Source: Gerris lacustris
Lineage: Eukaryota > Arthropoda > Insecta > Hemiptera > Gerridae
Assembly (NCBI GenBank): GCA_951217055.1
Contig: OX578284.1
Coordinates: 45,328,967-45,392,966, forward strand
Direction of reading: 5' to 3'
Length of the DNA: 64,000 bases
How positions within the stretch are numbered: position 1 is the first letter of the stretch; each line of letters starts with the position of its first letter. This document shows, in pieces, positions 33,358 through 45,469 of this stretch. The notes under the pieces are model-generated. The model made no database searches. It had not been told where the DNA came from and saw nothing but the letters and a program-made list of their open reading frames with translations. A program made the position numbers and the translations under genes.

Positions 33358-35379
33358 TATATAGACAAACTTAAGCTACGTCTAATGTCTATAATCAATA
33401 TTAAGCTACGTCAGTAAAACTAATATTTGATAAGTAAGTAAACATCACAAAATATCTATCAATATTACTTCACGCCTTCATTAAATCTTGCAACACCGAT
33501 TTCCTGTTAATAAAGACCAGGACTATCGCCTCTAAAAATAAATTAACTAATAATGCTTTAATAATATAATTCTAATAAAACTAAGGGATAGCTTTCATAC
33601 ACCTTTCTCTTTAATAGTTCTAATGGGTGACGAATATTTAGATCATCAATTCATAAAACCTAATTCGAAAAAACGAAGGTATATGTACTTTATTGAGTTC
33701 AGTGTATAGCAATGCCCGAGAGGGAAAGAGTCTCCAAGGAAGTCCATAGTAAGTTAACGTATAAATTAAACCGGTTAAATCTGAATAAAGCAGTTACATC
33801 GAAGAGTTGATATCATTTGTTTGAAAGAAAAAAATCCTTTACGTGAAGCTAACATTTGTTTAAATTGTTTCTCTTTGACAAACGCCAAATTACTCAAATT
33901 CCTAACAGCTTCATCATATCTAAGTTCAAAGATCATACTAAGAAGAAAGAGAAAGAGACAAAGTAATTAAAAATAATTAAGCTTTAACTTAAGACATCAT
34001 TTATTTCTTTTTAAATAAGACAAAGGGGTTAGTGTTTGAAGAAGGGTCGGAGCGGCAGGTCCTGTACTAGTGGAGGAATGCACACCTACATCGGCCCAGT
34101 GTCCAGTTGCTCGGGACGACTCGCCACCTCAGGAATTCCAGACTGGTTTTCTTGTACGACACAAGATGTCCTCTCTCCCTACCAGACAGCTTGACTCCTT
34201 TCTCGTCTTCTTCTTCCACATCCGCAGCATCTTTTCCTCTAATCTTTTGATGTCTTTCTTCTTATTTATTTTTTTCTTCTTGTTCTCTTGTTGTAGTTGG
34301 ATTTTTTTCCATGTCCATTGCTGTTTTGTCTTTCGAAGAGAGATTCCAGAGGATGTCGTTCCTTTTTTTCTGTAGTTGGCAGTTTTTAGAATACAAATTA
34401 AGATGAGGATGTTAAATTGTTCGAAAAGATCTAACCTATAAAACATCGAAAGAGAGAGAAATACCTATAAAATATAAATGGTTTTATCCTGATAAGTATA
34501 AAAAAAACCTCTAAACAAAGTGACATCAACCTAAACACTTTCTGTTTTAACATAATGCCCAGCATCGAGCTATTTAATGGTAATCTACCCGTAAAGAAGT
34601 AACCACTAAATAATTTTTTATTACAATCGGATTTTTACATCCCGCATTTGTGGGTACAATTATAAATACCTTTCGAGCAATGGTACTCTATTAAGAAACT
34701 ATGTGATAGTGTGTGTTGTGATCTCAGTTCGTCTTCGTAGTTAGTAGATCTTCAAGAGTCTTCATTCCTTCCTCTATCTAAAAGATCTATCACCAATTAT
34801 GTGATAAAATATATAACAGCTTTTTATGGTGAATTTTCCACTTGATCTTCTGATAATCGCATTCAAATTCCAATCAATTAACGCAGTGTTCCATTAATCT
34901 CCTGCAAAGAACTGTCCATACATCTATATACTACTAGACGAACTACTACAGATTCAGCAGTGACCTGTGACGGATGCGTTCATGGCCCTTATTGTTCATA
35001 TGCTATGCAGATTCATTTCGAAAACACGTTTGAGGTAAGAGAATTTAAAACGGTGGACCTTGCAATTTTAACTCAAGTTTACGATCATCGGTCTCATAAC
35101 TTTAATTCATTATTCATCACTCGTATATAGGTGGTCCTTTCAAATAAATATTCTTTCTCGACTTCTTCAGGAATTATTGATATAAGCGACAGGTATTTCA
35201 TCTCATCCTTGTTATGACAGTTGTAAGTAAGACAGTCTTCACTATTTAATCAATTAATTTAACATTCTGTATAAAAAGAATTTACTGCTTCGCTTTAGTG
35301 AGTTTCGCAGGGTTTCCTATATAGCCTGTAACATTGGACATACGTTTTGCTGGTGACTGCAAAGCTGTTTCTAATAGGT
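33358..35379. other. Intergenic DNA; GC-richer 0.3-kb patch of uncertain nature
   Basis: At 34060-34380 base composition rises and open frames exist on both strands (101 codons plus, 105 codons minus). The minus product is Lys/Glu-rich (KKINKKKDIKRLEEKMLRMW) and could be an exon fragment, but no splice sites or known family could be tied to it. The rest is AT-rich without features. Confidence 0.3.
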
Positions 35380-35560
35380 TTGTTCCAACCATGCTGTGAT
35401 CGTCAAGGTCATGCGCAATGGATAAAAGCCTCTCCAACCATACTGGAAAGCTGTTTCAACCTATGCAAAAAAAAGGTTTGCGTATCGTTTACCGCACGAT
35501 CCACAGCCAAAACCAAGTACCGTTTGGTACGACACGCTCAGTAATGTCAATTGTCATATA
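35380..35560 (+). repeat. Partial relative of the 6.9-kb hairpin MITE
   Basis: Starts GGTTTGTTCCAACCATGC, followed by GATCGTCAAGGTCATGCGCA, matching the left end of the MITE at 6926. A right-hand end is not clear, so the copy is truncated or rearranged. The overlapping 61-65-codon frames are not supported as genes. Confidence 0.5.
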
Positions 35561-36152
35561 CATGTCAAAAGGAAGGTTCCGCATATCTGTTGAGCGTTCT
35601 TGAATGTTTTAATATGGTGTGATAATTTATCACAAACCCATTCCAACCTGATGAAGATTTGATAACAATATAAGATAAGCACATGCGCATAAACCTGTCC
35701 TAAATGATTCTCGAGGGATCTTTGCGACGATGAAAAGACGCTAGAAATAAAGGGGTTGGGAAAAAACTTGTATAATTCATAGATAGCCCACAGGAAGATG
35801 TAAATCAAGTGATGCAGTATGGTAAAATAATTTGTGCAAGTGGAGTTAATACTACGAAAAAAACCTTTTAATTTGTGGAGAGGTATGCCATAAAGCTTTT
35901 TTACAATATCTAGTAGGCAATGTAGAAGGTTGTAGAGTTAGTGTGTTATTATAATAAGTATATGACAGGAAAAAATTACGTAATCATTACACAAATTTAA
36001 TCCAAAATGGTATTCAACATCAAATATATTGCCTTAGATATTAGTAATGCGGACAAAATAGGTAAAATTAGAATATCTAGTAAATGTCATATTTTAATAA
36101 ACTATGACAAAATGAACATAGTGCAAGTGACAGACTTCTTTACTTATCCTAT
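35561..36152. other. Intergenic DNA flanking the LTR element
   Basis: No gene recognised. The last four bases (CTAT, 36149-36152) are the left target duplication of the retrotransposon. Confidence 0.5.
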
Positions 36153-36297
36153 TGCAGGAACTTGCATTTTTTATGATTTTTTATTATTCTTTTTTTGATG
36201 TCGACAGCGCTTGACATTATTATTTATAATTGTTAAAAAATATATTCACAGTTTTTTCCTTTCATATCAAAGTGTATCAAGTGTATCAGTACCCGCA
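36153..36297 (+). repeat. 5' LTR (145 bp)
   Basis: Identical to 40339-40483; begins TGCAGGAACTTGC and ends CAGTACCCGCA. Very short for a Ty3/Gypsy LTR. AT-rich interior; no unambiguous TATA box or poly(A) signal was assigned. Confidence 0.97.
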
Positions 36298-36300
36298 AAG

Positions 36301-36313
36301 TGGTGACCCCGAC
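36301..36313 (+). promoter_or_regulatory. Primer binding site, tRNA-Trp type
   Basis: TGGTGACCCCGAC starts 3 bases after the 5' LTR and is complementary to the 3' end of insect and vertebrate tRNA-Trp (GTCGGGGTCA plus CCA) over 13 nt; the match stops there. It would prime minus-strand DNA synthesis. Confidence 0.8.
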
Positions 36314-36435
36314 ACAGAACATTCCTTCTGAGACAAAGACATCGAAATCGTGAGTCAGACTTTACTTTATTTATTACTTTAACTTACAAAATTTTTTTAA
36401 TCAAATTTTTATTAAATTTAAATAAAAAAATTGAA

Positions 36436-37281
36436 ATGTCTAACAATGAATCTCTTATAGACATGGATGAAGTATTGCCACAAGAAGTTACTACAGTGGC
36501 TGTAAAGTTGCCACCATTCTGGCGAAATAGGGCGGAACTTTGGTTTATTCATGCTGAGTCAAATTTTGAAATTTCAAAAATTAAAAGTGACATTACAAAG
36601 TTTCACTATGTCATAAAAGCTCTTGAAGGAGACATGTTAGAGCACGTCTCTGACATTGTTTCCAAACCTCCAGAAACGAAAAAATATGAAACAATTAAAT
36701 CTGCATTAATATCAGCATTTTCAGATAGCAGTGAAAAGAAAATAAGACGTTTGCTGAGTGACATTGAGTTAGGTGATCGTAAACCATCGCAGATATTACG
36801 ATACATGAAAGAACTAGCTAATGGCAAAATTGGTGATGAGGTTCTTAGGTCACTATGGCTGCAACACTTACCTAGCAACGTACAGTCCATTCTGTCCATA
36901 AGTAAAGAAGATCTGTCTAAACTAGCGTCCATGGCCGATAAAATATTTGAAATTCAAGACCCTACAATACTTTCCAAATCCATTAATTCGGTAGCAAAAT
37001 CGAGCAAAATTCCAACTAACCAACATACACTAAACCAAAATGATCACATGAAGACTCTAATTGAAGAAATGGCATCTCTTAAGACAGAGATAGCTTACCT
37101 GAAAGGACGTTTAGCTCGAACCAGGTCCAAATCTAATTACTCGCGCTTTAGATCGACAAGTAGAGGAAGGTCACAAACACCACATAGGAGCACTACAGGA
37201 AACTGCTTCTTTCATGATAAATTCGGAAAAGAAGCAAGAAGATGCAGACAACCATGTTCCTATAAGAACCCGGAAAACTAG
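36436..37281 (+). CDS. gag: Gag structural protein of the Ty3/Gypsy element
   Basis: 281 residues from ATG 36436 to TAG 37279-37281. The N-terminal half (about residues 20-170) is the helical capsid-like domain of arthropod Gypsy gags ([12 protein letters not shown] near residue 27, then [12 protein letters not shown] and [11 protein letters not shown]). An Arg/Ser-rich basic linker spans about 225-252. A CCHC-like nucleic-acid-binding motif follows with C257, H260, C270 and C274 ([18 protein letters not shown]), a variant common in this group. Gag would assemble particles around the RNA. The pol frame is -1 relative to gag and is open from 37266, so the frames overlap by 16 bases. GGAAAAC immediately before the gag stop is a candidate slip site, although not a textbook heptamer. 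Confidence 0.93.
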   Translation: MSNNESLIDMDEVLPQEVTTVAVKLPPFWRNRAELWFIHAESNFEISKIKSDITKFHYVIKALEGDMLEHVSDIVSKPPETKKYETIKSALISAFSDSSEKKIRRLLSDIELGDRKPSQILRYMKELANGKIGDEVLRSLWLQHLPSNVQSILSISKEDLSKLASMADKIFEIQDPTILSKSINSVAKSSKIPTNQHTLNQNDHMKTLIEEMASLKTEIAYLKGRLARTRSKSNYSRFRSTSRGRSQTPHRSTTGNCFFHDKFGKEARRCRQPCSYKNPEN

Positions 37282-39095
37282 ATAGCCAGTCGCAGTCCGC
37301 GGCAGAAGTGACGGGCAAATCTAGAAGCCGCCTTTTTATTCGAGACAAGACAACAAAATTAAACTTTTTAATAGACTCCGGAGCAGACATATCAGTGGTA
37401 CCACCTAAAATAAAATTTAATAAACGATCTACGACACTTAAACTTTTTGCAGCGAATGGTACTCCCATCAGAACTTATGGTGCAGTAACAATGGACATAG
37501 ATATCGGACTTCGACGTATTTATAGGTGGACTTTTGTTATTGCAGATGTAGGAAAACCTATTATCGGAGCTGACTTCTTAAGTAAGCATGGCCTTCTTAT
37601 TGATTTAAAGAGATCAAGACTAATAGATAGCCTTACAAATTTAACTGTTACTGGCGAGACAATACAAACACCCCCAGTCACTATTAGAGCTGTACAGAAA
37701 ACCAATAAATATTATGACTTACTTCGTGAATATCCTGAACTACTTTGTGAAGAGGATGCGTTCCGAGCACAACCTAAACACTCCACTACGCATCACCTAC
37801 TAACAAAAGGCCCTCCGGTATACCAAACATTTCGGCGACTCGACCCCGAGAAGTTAAAAGATGCTAAGAAAGCTTTTGAAGAAATGGTATCACAGGGCAT
37901 CTGCAGACCTTCACGCAGCAGTTGGGCTAGTCCCCTCCACATGGTGCGAAAGAAGAACAACGAATGGCGCCCATGTGGAGACTACAGAAAGCTCAATTAC
38001 GTCACAATACCAGACAGATACCCTTTGCCGCACATCCAGGACATCATATCGAGCCTAGAAAATAAAACAATTTTTTCAGCTATCGACCTTAGGAAAGCCT
38101 ACTATCAGATCCCAATGGAGCAAAAGGACATTGAGAAAACTGCCATCACTACTCCTTTCGGCATGTTCGAATTTGTGCGTATGCCATTCGGGCTGCGCAA
38201 CGCCGCACAGACGTTCCAACGACATGTCACCGAGATGCTCTCAGGTTTGCATTTTGCACACCCCTACATAGATGACATCCTTATAGCATCAAGTAACGAA
38301 GAAGAGCATATGACATATTTAAAACTCGTTTTCCAACGTCTAAAGGAATATGGTATAACAGTGAATGCCGACAAGTGCGTGCTTGGACAAAAACAGGTAA
38401 AATTTCTGGGTCACGAAATATGTGCTGATGGAGTCAAACCAGTGTCAAGTAAAGTTGAAGCCATAACAAGCTTTCCGAAACCAAAGACAATTCAAGAACT
38501 GAGAAGATTTATCGGTATGGTCAACTTCTACCATCATTTCATACAGAAGATAGCACATATTCAAGCCCCTCTCACAGCACTGACTAAGAACGCGAAGAAG
38601 AAGGACAAACACCCAGTAGAATGGAATGCAGAAGCAGAGACTGCTTTCGAAAAATGTAAAGAAGCACTGTCTGATGCTGCTACGTTAGTTTATCCTTCAG
38701 CTACAGAGCCAATGACTTTGATGACGGACGCATCGGATGTCGCTATAGGTGCTGTCTTGCAGCAACAACAAGCTGGCGTGTCAAGACCAATAGGTTTTTT
38801 CTCAAGAAAACTAACACCCTGCCAAAAGAGATACAGCACTTATGACAAAGAGCTCCTTGCAATATACGAGGCGATAAAGTATTTCAAACACCTGTTGGAA
38901 GGTCGAGAGTTCACAGTTTATACAGACCAAAAGCCGTTAATATACGCGTTCCAACAAAAATCCGACAAATGTTCTCCCAGACAGATGAGATATTTAAACT
39001 ACATAAGTCAATTTACAACAGATTTAAGACATGTATCGGGTGAAAAAATATTGTGGCTGACACACTATCACGTATTGAAGAAATTATTACTTTGA
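37266..39095 (+). CDS. pol: Pol, first part: protease, reverse transcriptase, RNase H (interrupted)
   Basis: An ATG-initiated frame runs from 37308 (595 codons), but the same frame is open from 37266, consistent with expression as a gag-pol frameshift product. Counting from ATG 37308: aspartic protease [14 protein letters not shown] (DSG at 23-25); RT with [11 protein letters not shown] (first catalytic Asp at 260), MPFGLRNA, and YIDD at 320-323; RNase H with TDAS (Asp 474), [11 protein letters not shown] and YTDQKPL. All catalytic motifs are intact. The frame leaves the pol reading after SGEKI, where an A6 run (39043-39048) is one base short, giving a spurious tail and a stop at 39093-39095. 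Integrase continues in the neighbouring frame. Confidence 0.95.
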   Translation, partial: EPGKLDSQSQSAAEVTGKSRSRLFIRDKTTKLNFLIDSGADISVVPPKIKFNKRSTTLKLFAANGTPIRTYGAVTMDIDIGLRRIYRWTFVIADVGKPIIGADFLSKHGLLIDLKRSRLIDSLTNLTVTGETIQTPPVTIRAVQKTNKYYDLLREYPELLCEEDAFRAQPKHSTTHHLLTKGPPVYQTFRRLDPEKLKDAKKAFEEMVSQGICRPSRSSWASPLHMVRKKNNEWRPCGDYRKLNYVTIPDRYPLPHIQDIISSLENKTIFSAIDLRKAYYQIPMEQKDIEKTAITTPFGMFEFVRMPFGLRNAAQTFQRHVTEMLSGLHFAHPYIDDILIASSNEEEHMTYLKLVFQRLKEYGITVNADKCVLGQKQVKFLGHEICADGVKPVSSKVEAITSFPKPKTIQELRRFIGMVNFYHHFIQKIAHIQAPLTALTKNAKKKDKHPVEWNAEAETAFEKCKEALSDAATLVYPSATEPMTLMTDASDVAIGAVLQQQQAGVSRPIGFFSRKLTPCQKRYSTYDKELLAIYEAIKYFKHLLEGREFTVYTDQKPLIYAFQQKSDKCSPRQMRYLNYISQFTTDLRHVSGEKILWLTHYHVLKKLLL

Positions 39096-40297
39096 AAGGA
39101 ATAGATTATGACGCTTTAGCAAAACTACAAAAGACTGACTCCGAACTGGACAACTTAATCAAAAATAATAACAGCAGTGTGAAATTGAAACTTTTAAAAA
39201 TACCTGGTACGAATCAAGAAATTTACTGTACAGAAGACGGAAGACCATACGTTCCAGAACCACTGAGAAAACAAGCTTTTGAATGTGCTCACAACTTGTC
39301 TCACCCTGGTCGCAGAACAACATCTAGAATGGTAAGAAAAATGTTTTTTTGGCCAAAAATGTGTAAGGAGATAGCAGCAAGAGTACGGTCCTGCATCCTG
39401 TGTCAGAAGGTAAAAGTGCACCGGCACACCAAAGCTCCACTTGGAGAATTCGCGGACGCAGATAGATTTTGTCATGTACATATAGATTTGGTGGGACCAC
39501 TCCCTTCATCCAACGGTTATAGGTACTTGTTGACATGTATTGATCGTTGCACACGCTGGTTAGAAGCAGTTCCTCTAAAGGATATTACGTCAGAGACAGT
39601 TGCAGATGCATTTTTTTCACATTGGATCGCACGGTTTGGAAGTCCAGAGACGGTGACCACCGATCAAGGACGGCAGTTCGAAGCCAAACTGTTCCATCAA
39701 ACGCTTGAACTGTGTGGAATAAAGAAAATAAGGACGACAGCATACCATCCTGCCGCCAACGGCATGGTCGAAACAGTGCATCGAACCCTGAAAGCAGCCT
39801 TGAAATGCCATACAACATGCAGATGGAGCGAGGCATTACCCCTAGTCTTACTAGGACTAAGAGCAAGTTATAAGCCAGATCTACAGGCTAGCACTGCTGA
39901 GCTCACTTATGGTCGAGTACTAAGACTCCCAGGACAATTCTTCACAACATCCAAAGAAAAAGATACTGGGGAAGAATTTGTGAAAAAATTAAAAGACAAG
40001 TTAGAAAGCATACGGCCTGGACCAGTAAAGAGGCATGGTTCAACAAAAGTATTTGTCCACCCAGATCTAGCCACCGCAACACATGTATTTGTGCGTGTGG
40101 ACAAAGTGAGAAAACCTCTGGATCCACCATATCAAGGACCATACAAAATCCTAAAACGAGGTGAGAAGGCTTTTGAAGTTGATTTGGACAGACAAAAAAA
40201 ATTAATAACAATCGACCGGTTGAAGCCTGCGTATATCTGGGAGGAAGAAAAATATACCTCTGGTGAAGTAAAAAAAATAGTAACATTCCAAGAATGA
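39053..40297 (+). CDS. pol: Pol, second part: integrase (frame-shifted from RT/RNase H)
   Basis: 414 codons; the first Met is only the start of the open frame, and the natural protein would be continuous with RNase H. The HHCC zinc domain has H80, H84, C114 and C117 ([24 protein letters not shown]). The catalytic core has D145 ([10 protein letters not shown]), D204 (VTTDQGRQF) and E240 (NGMVETVHR), with exactly 35 residues between the last two (D,D35E). The C-terminus has [20 protein letters not shown], a GPY/F module, and ends in [15 protein letters not shown] sequence typical of Gypsy integrases. It inserts the element's DNA into the genome. The 5' displacement comes from the single-base deficit near 39043-39048. 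Confidence 0.95.
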   Translation: MADTLSRIEEIITLKGIDYDALAKLQKTDSELDNLIKNNNSSVKLKLLKIPGTNQEIYCTEDGRPYVPEPLRKQAFECAHNLSHPGRRTTSRMVRKMFFWPKMCKEIAARVRSCILCQKVKVHRHTKAPLGEFADADRFCHVHIDLVGPLPSSNGYRYLLTCIDRCTRWLEAVPLKDITSETVADAFFSHWIARFGSPETVTTDQGRQFEAKLFHQTLELCGIKKIRTTAYHPAANGMVETVHRTLKAALKCHTTCRWSEALPLVLLGLRASYKPDLQASTAELTYGRVLRLPGQFFTTSKEKDTGEEFVKKLKDKLESIRPGPVKRHGSTKVFVHPDLATATHVFVRVDKVRKPLDPPYQGPYKILKRGEKAFEVDLDRQKKLITIDRLKPAYIWEEEKYTSGEVKKIVTFQE

Positions 40298-40324
40298 GAG
40301 TCGTGCCTGCCCTACGGGAAGTCA

Positions 40325-40338
40325 CTAGGGGGGAGGAA
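40325..40338 (+). other. Polypurine tract
   Basis: A purine run (AGGGGGGAGGAA at 40327-40338) directly abuts the 3' LTR, as required for plus-strand priming. Confidence 0.85.
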
Positions 40339-40483
40339 TGCAGGAACTTGCATTTTTTATGATTTTTTATTATTCTTTTTTTGATGTCGACAGCGCTTGA
40401 CATTATTATTTATAATTGTTAAAAAATATATTCACAGTTTTTTCCTTTCATATCAAAGTGTATCAAGTGTATCAGTACCCGCA
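40339..40483 (+). repeat. 3' LTR (145 bp)
   Basis: Identical to the 5' LTR and followed by CTAT, the right target duplication. Confidence 0.97.
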
Positions 40484-41406
40484 CTATAATACTTATTTTA
40501 AGATGATCTTAAAGAACTTCTAAATTCATAAAGAAAAAACCTGTAACTTATCCTCAAACAATCATACCTTTTAGAAAAGCCACTACAGTAAATTCATAAA
40601 TAAAATTATAAAGAAAAACTAACAACAGAATAAACTTATTGTTTCGTTTTAACGCCTTTTAAAGAAAGACATAACTCTACAGAAAGGGCCTGTTTAAAGA
40701 AGACACAATCTTATGGAAAAGAGAGGAAAGACAACGATGGGTCCATGGGTCCATGGATGTAGACGAGGAAGGAAAAAAAACCTGCTGAACGTTACCATGG
40801 AGATTAATGTTACCATGGTACTGAAAACACGCCTCCCTCGATCCATTCACACCGTGATATCCATCTCGACACTGTTCAAGCCCAACAGAACCCCGATATA
40901 TCCCACCGAAAAACCAACATTATACCTACTTCTGGATGCTTTCTTTCACGCCTTTTGAAACATTAATGATCCTTTGAAACGCCTACTTTTAAACAAATAC
41001 ATTATACAGATAACAGAAACAAGTAATGCGTTTGTTAGTTTTCTCGTTCGTCGAATATAAATTTCTTAAGTCACAATCCACTGTATTCTTATAAATTTAT
41101 GGACTTTTTTTTTAACTATATATCTTATTAGTAGGCATTGAATAAAATTGAAAGAGAGATTTTGAATAAAATTATATTCTTGTAAAATATTTAGCATCTA
41201 CTTTAAGAATTTAGGAATAAAGGAGGACGTCAATTACATGAATTGCATCATAAATTTCGATGAGAAAATATTAATATTTCTATATCAAATATTGCACCAA
41301 TGTTGCCAAAGGACGTGTTGTTTTTTTAACTCTCTTAATTAATTGTAGATATGGGAGCGTCTATAGAGTATGGAGGCCATCTTAATAAATAATATAAATT
41401 GTCTCT
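40484..41406. other. Intergenic DNA right of the retrotransposon
   Basis: No gene recognised. The 81-codon frame at 40713-40958 has no known motif; it spans a local repeat of GGGTCCATGG and GTTACCATGG. Confidence 0.35.
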
Positions 41407-41677
41407 CCACGTAAACTGGCTAATTTGTTTATTTTAAATCACAAAGCAGCTTTAAGCCTTCATAAGGCCATCATCAGTGGCGGAATGTGGAAGAATGAGT
41501 CCGTATTAGTCTTATCTTGATCTCCGACATGAAGTAGACTGGACTCAATCATTAACTTTTCATTTATATAATGTAACTCTACTTCTTCCACATTCCGATT
41601 CCGGCACTGATGATGGCCTTATGAAAGCTGAAAGCTCCTTGGTGATTTAGAATAAACAAAGTAGCCAGTTTACGTGG
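41407..41677. mobile_element. Foldback element with hammerhead-like arms
   Basis: The left arm 41407-41493 and right arm 41585-41677 are imperfect complements (ends CCACGTAAACTGGC / GCCAGTTTACGTGG; inner CGGAATGTGGAAG / CTTCCACATTCCG). Each arm contains CTGATGATGGCCTTATGAA (left on the minus strand, right on the plus strand), like the core of a Penelope-type hammerhead. In the right arm it is followed by GAAAGCTC; in the left arm the essential GAA is lost. Probably a decayed terminal repeat pair. Confidence 0.6.
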
Positions 41678-41814
41678 CTCATTTTCACATTCATCTCCTA
41701 AGTTTTCATTAGATAAAGAAATACACACTAATTGGCAGAACAATTTTTTTTCTTAAATTTTACAAAACATGCATCTTATCAGAAGGTGTATGTCTGTCTA
41801 TCTGTTAGTAACAT

Positions 41815-42470
41815 TTACGTGTCCAACGAAAACTTGAGGGAAAATTGATCGATTTAGTTGAAATTTGGTATTCATATTCCTTCCACTAATGCTCACGATA
41901 TAAGTTCATTTTACAGCGTTATTTACCCAAGCGTTGGAGCGCATTGCTAGCGTAAACGTGAGCTTTTAAATTTATAATTGACATTTTTGGACGGGAAAAG
42001 GTTCTATTATTATCTATTTCTAAGTACCAAGCTTACCTTCCTAGATATACCCCAATTACAACCTTTAACCTATGTTTAAACACCTCTAATGTATGCATCA
42101 CTTCATTACACATAAACTTCTGCTTGTACCAAGTTAAAATGTTACATATCTGTTTCAATTGTACTTTCGATAATTTATCAGAAGTTTTATCAAAATCGAT
42201 AAGTTAGAACGTACGAATATTGGTAAAAAAAAAATAAAATCTCTTATTAGGTTTACATAGGGCCCTTAGAATTTACTCATTATCACTTCGTAGTGGTCGT
42301 TGGTTTTACTAAAATAAAAAAACAATTTTTCTCTTGTTACAAGCTCATGCTTACGCGAGCGTTGCGCACGAATGCTTCTTGGTATGAGCATTAGTAAATG
42401 GAACATGTATACAAAATTTCAATTAAATCAATCAACTTGTACTCGCGTTGTCGTCGGACATGTAAACGAT
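41815..42470. repeat. Dispersed repeat R3 with inverted ends
   Basis: The right part (42100-42470) matches 11700-12200 in the same orientation. The left part (41815-41965) is inverted relative to the right end (for example TTAGTTGAAATTTGGTAT against ATACAAAATTTCAATTAA, with TAAACGTGAGC against GCTTACGCGAGC). This suggests a transposon with long inverted ends. No ORF. Confidence 0.6.
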
Positions 42471-42789
42471 ACAGACAGACAATGTGCATATTTTATATTT
42501 TGTTGAATGCAAGAAGCTCGCTTCAATTATACATATTAAAAAAATAAGCCAGAAAAATATTACAAATTAAGCCAGAAATCAGTACTTAATAAATATAATT
42601 CTACATGAAGAACACAAATTATAAGAAAAATTGTTTTAAAATACAAATGATATCAATAATATCTATTTCTATTATTAAAAAAGCCTCTATCTCTTTCATT
42701 CTCCTTTTCTTACATATTTATAAAAAATTATATTATATATTATAGCCTCAAGTCAAGTAGCCACTGCTCAAGAAGAAGATAAAAACGTT

Positions 42790-44185
<1,396 letters not shown>

Positions 44186-45469
44186 TGGAAGTGACATAAA
44201 CCAAACGGAAAGAAAATGCTTCCTGCAAGGCCTACAGGGGTCTAACTACTTTAAGGTTCTGAAGCATTTGGATGTGGTTAGGCCCAAGATTGGAATGACT
44301 ACTTGAAGCGACAAAAACCAAAAGGAAAGAAAATGCTTCCTGCAAGGCCTTCAGGGTCTAACTACTGTCAAGGTTCTGAAGCATCTGGATGTGGTTAGGC
44401 CCAAGATTGGAATGACTTCTTGAAGCGACACAAACCAAACGGAAAGAAAATGCTTCCTGCAAGGCCTTAAGAGGTCTAACTACTGTCAAGGTTCTGAAGC
44501 ATCTGGATGTGGTTAGGCCCAAGATTGGAATGACTTCTTGAAACGATACAAACAAAACGGAAAGAAAATGCTTCCTGCAAGGCCTTCAGAGGTCTAACTA
44601 CTGTCAAGGTTCTGAAGAATCTGGATGTGGTTAGGCCCAAGATTGGAATGACTACTTGAAGCGACAAAAACCAAAAGGAAAGAAAATGCTTCCTGCAAGG
44701 CCTTCAGGGTCTAACTACTGTCAAGGTTCTGAAGCATCTGGATGTGGTTAGGCCCAAGATTGGAATGACTTCTTGAAGCGACACAAACCAAACGGAAAGA
44801 AAATGCTTCCTGCAAGGCCTTAAGAGGTCTAACTACTGTCAAGGTTCTGAAGCATCTGGATGTGGTTAGGCCCAAGATTGGAATGACTTCTTGAAACGAT
44901 ACAAACAAAACGGAAAGAAAATGCTTCCTGCAAGGCCTTCAGAGGTCTAACTACTGTCAAGGTTCTGAAGAATCTGGATGTGGTTAGGCCCAAGATTGGA
45001 ATGACTTCTTGAAACGATACAAACAAAACGGAAAGAAAATGCTTCCTGCAAGGCCTTCAGAGGTCTAACTACTGTCAAGGTTCTGAAGCATCTGGATGTG
45101 GTTAGGCCCAAGATTGGAATGACTTCTTGAAACGATACAAACAAAACGGAAAGAAAATGCTTCCTGCAAGGCCTTCAGAGGTCTAACTACTGTCAAGGTT
45201 CTGAAGCATCTGGATGTGGTTAGGCCCAAGATTGGAATGACTTCTTGAAACGATACAAACAAAACGGAAAGAAAATGCTTCCTGCAAGGCCTTCAGAGGT
45301 CTAACTACTGTCAAGGTTCTGAAGAATCTGGATGTGGTTAGGCCCAAGATTGGAATGACTTCTTGAAACGATACAAACAAAACGGAAAGAAAATGCTTCC
45401 TGCAAGGCCTTCAGAGGTCTAACTACTGTCAAGGTTCTGAAGCATCTGGATGTGGTTAGGCCCAAGACT
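44186..45469. repeat. 118-bp satellite array (about 11 units)
   Basis: Units of about 118 bp contain GAAAGAAAATGCTTCCTGCA, AGGCCTTCAGAGGTCTAACT and GGATGTGGTTAGGCCCAAGA. Three unit types (differing at ACTTGAAGCGAC, TCTTGAAGCGAC and TCTTGAAACGATAC) occur as a block that is duplicated (units 2-4 and 5-7, 353 bp apart); afterwards the third type is amplified. The repeated 63-65-codon minus frames (MFVSFQEVIPILGL) are artefacts. Confidence 0.95.

Larger units (their letters stand above)
36153..40483 (+). mobile_element. Full-length Ty3/Gypsy LTR retrotransposon, young insertion
   Basis: 4331 bp bounded by two identical 145-bp LTRs (36153-36297 and 40339-40483), each starting TG and ending CA, and flanked by the 4-bp duplication CTAT (36149-36152 and 40484-40487). 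In order it has a tRNA-Trp-type primer site, gag, protease-RT-RNase H, integrase and a polypurine tract. The order PR-RT-RH-IN is that of Ty3/Gypsy. There is no envelope gene: only about 40 bases separate the integrase stop from the 3' LTR. Identical LTRs imply recent insertion. One base is missing in an A-run in pol (39043-39048), so this copy may be non-autonomous unless that is an assembly error. Confidence 0.96.

Noticed and set aside
33118..33417. 99-codon plus frame
   Set aside because: It crosses an arm of an inverted-repeat element and shows no known motif.
44358..45380. Seven near-identical 63-65-codon minus frames (MFVSFQEVIPILGL)
   Set aside because: Translation of the 118-bp satellite; each frame ends at the same place in the unit.
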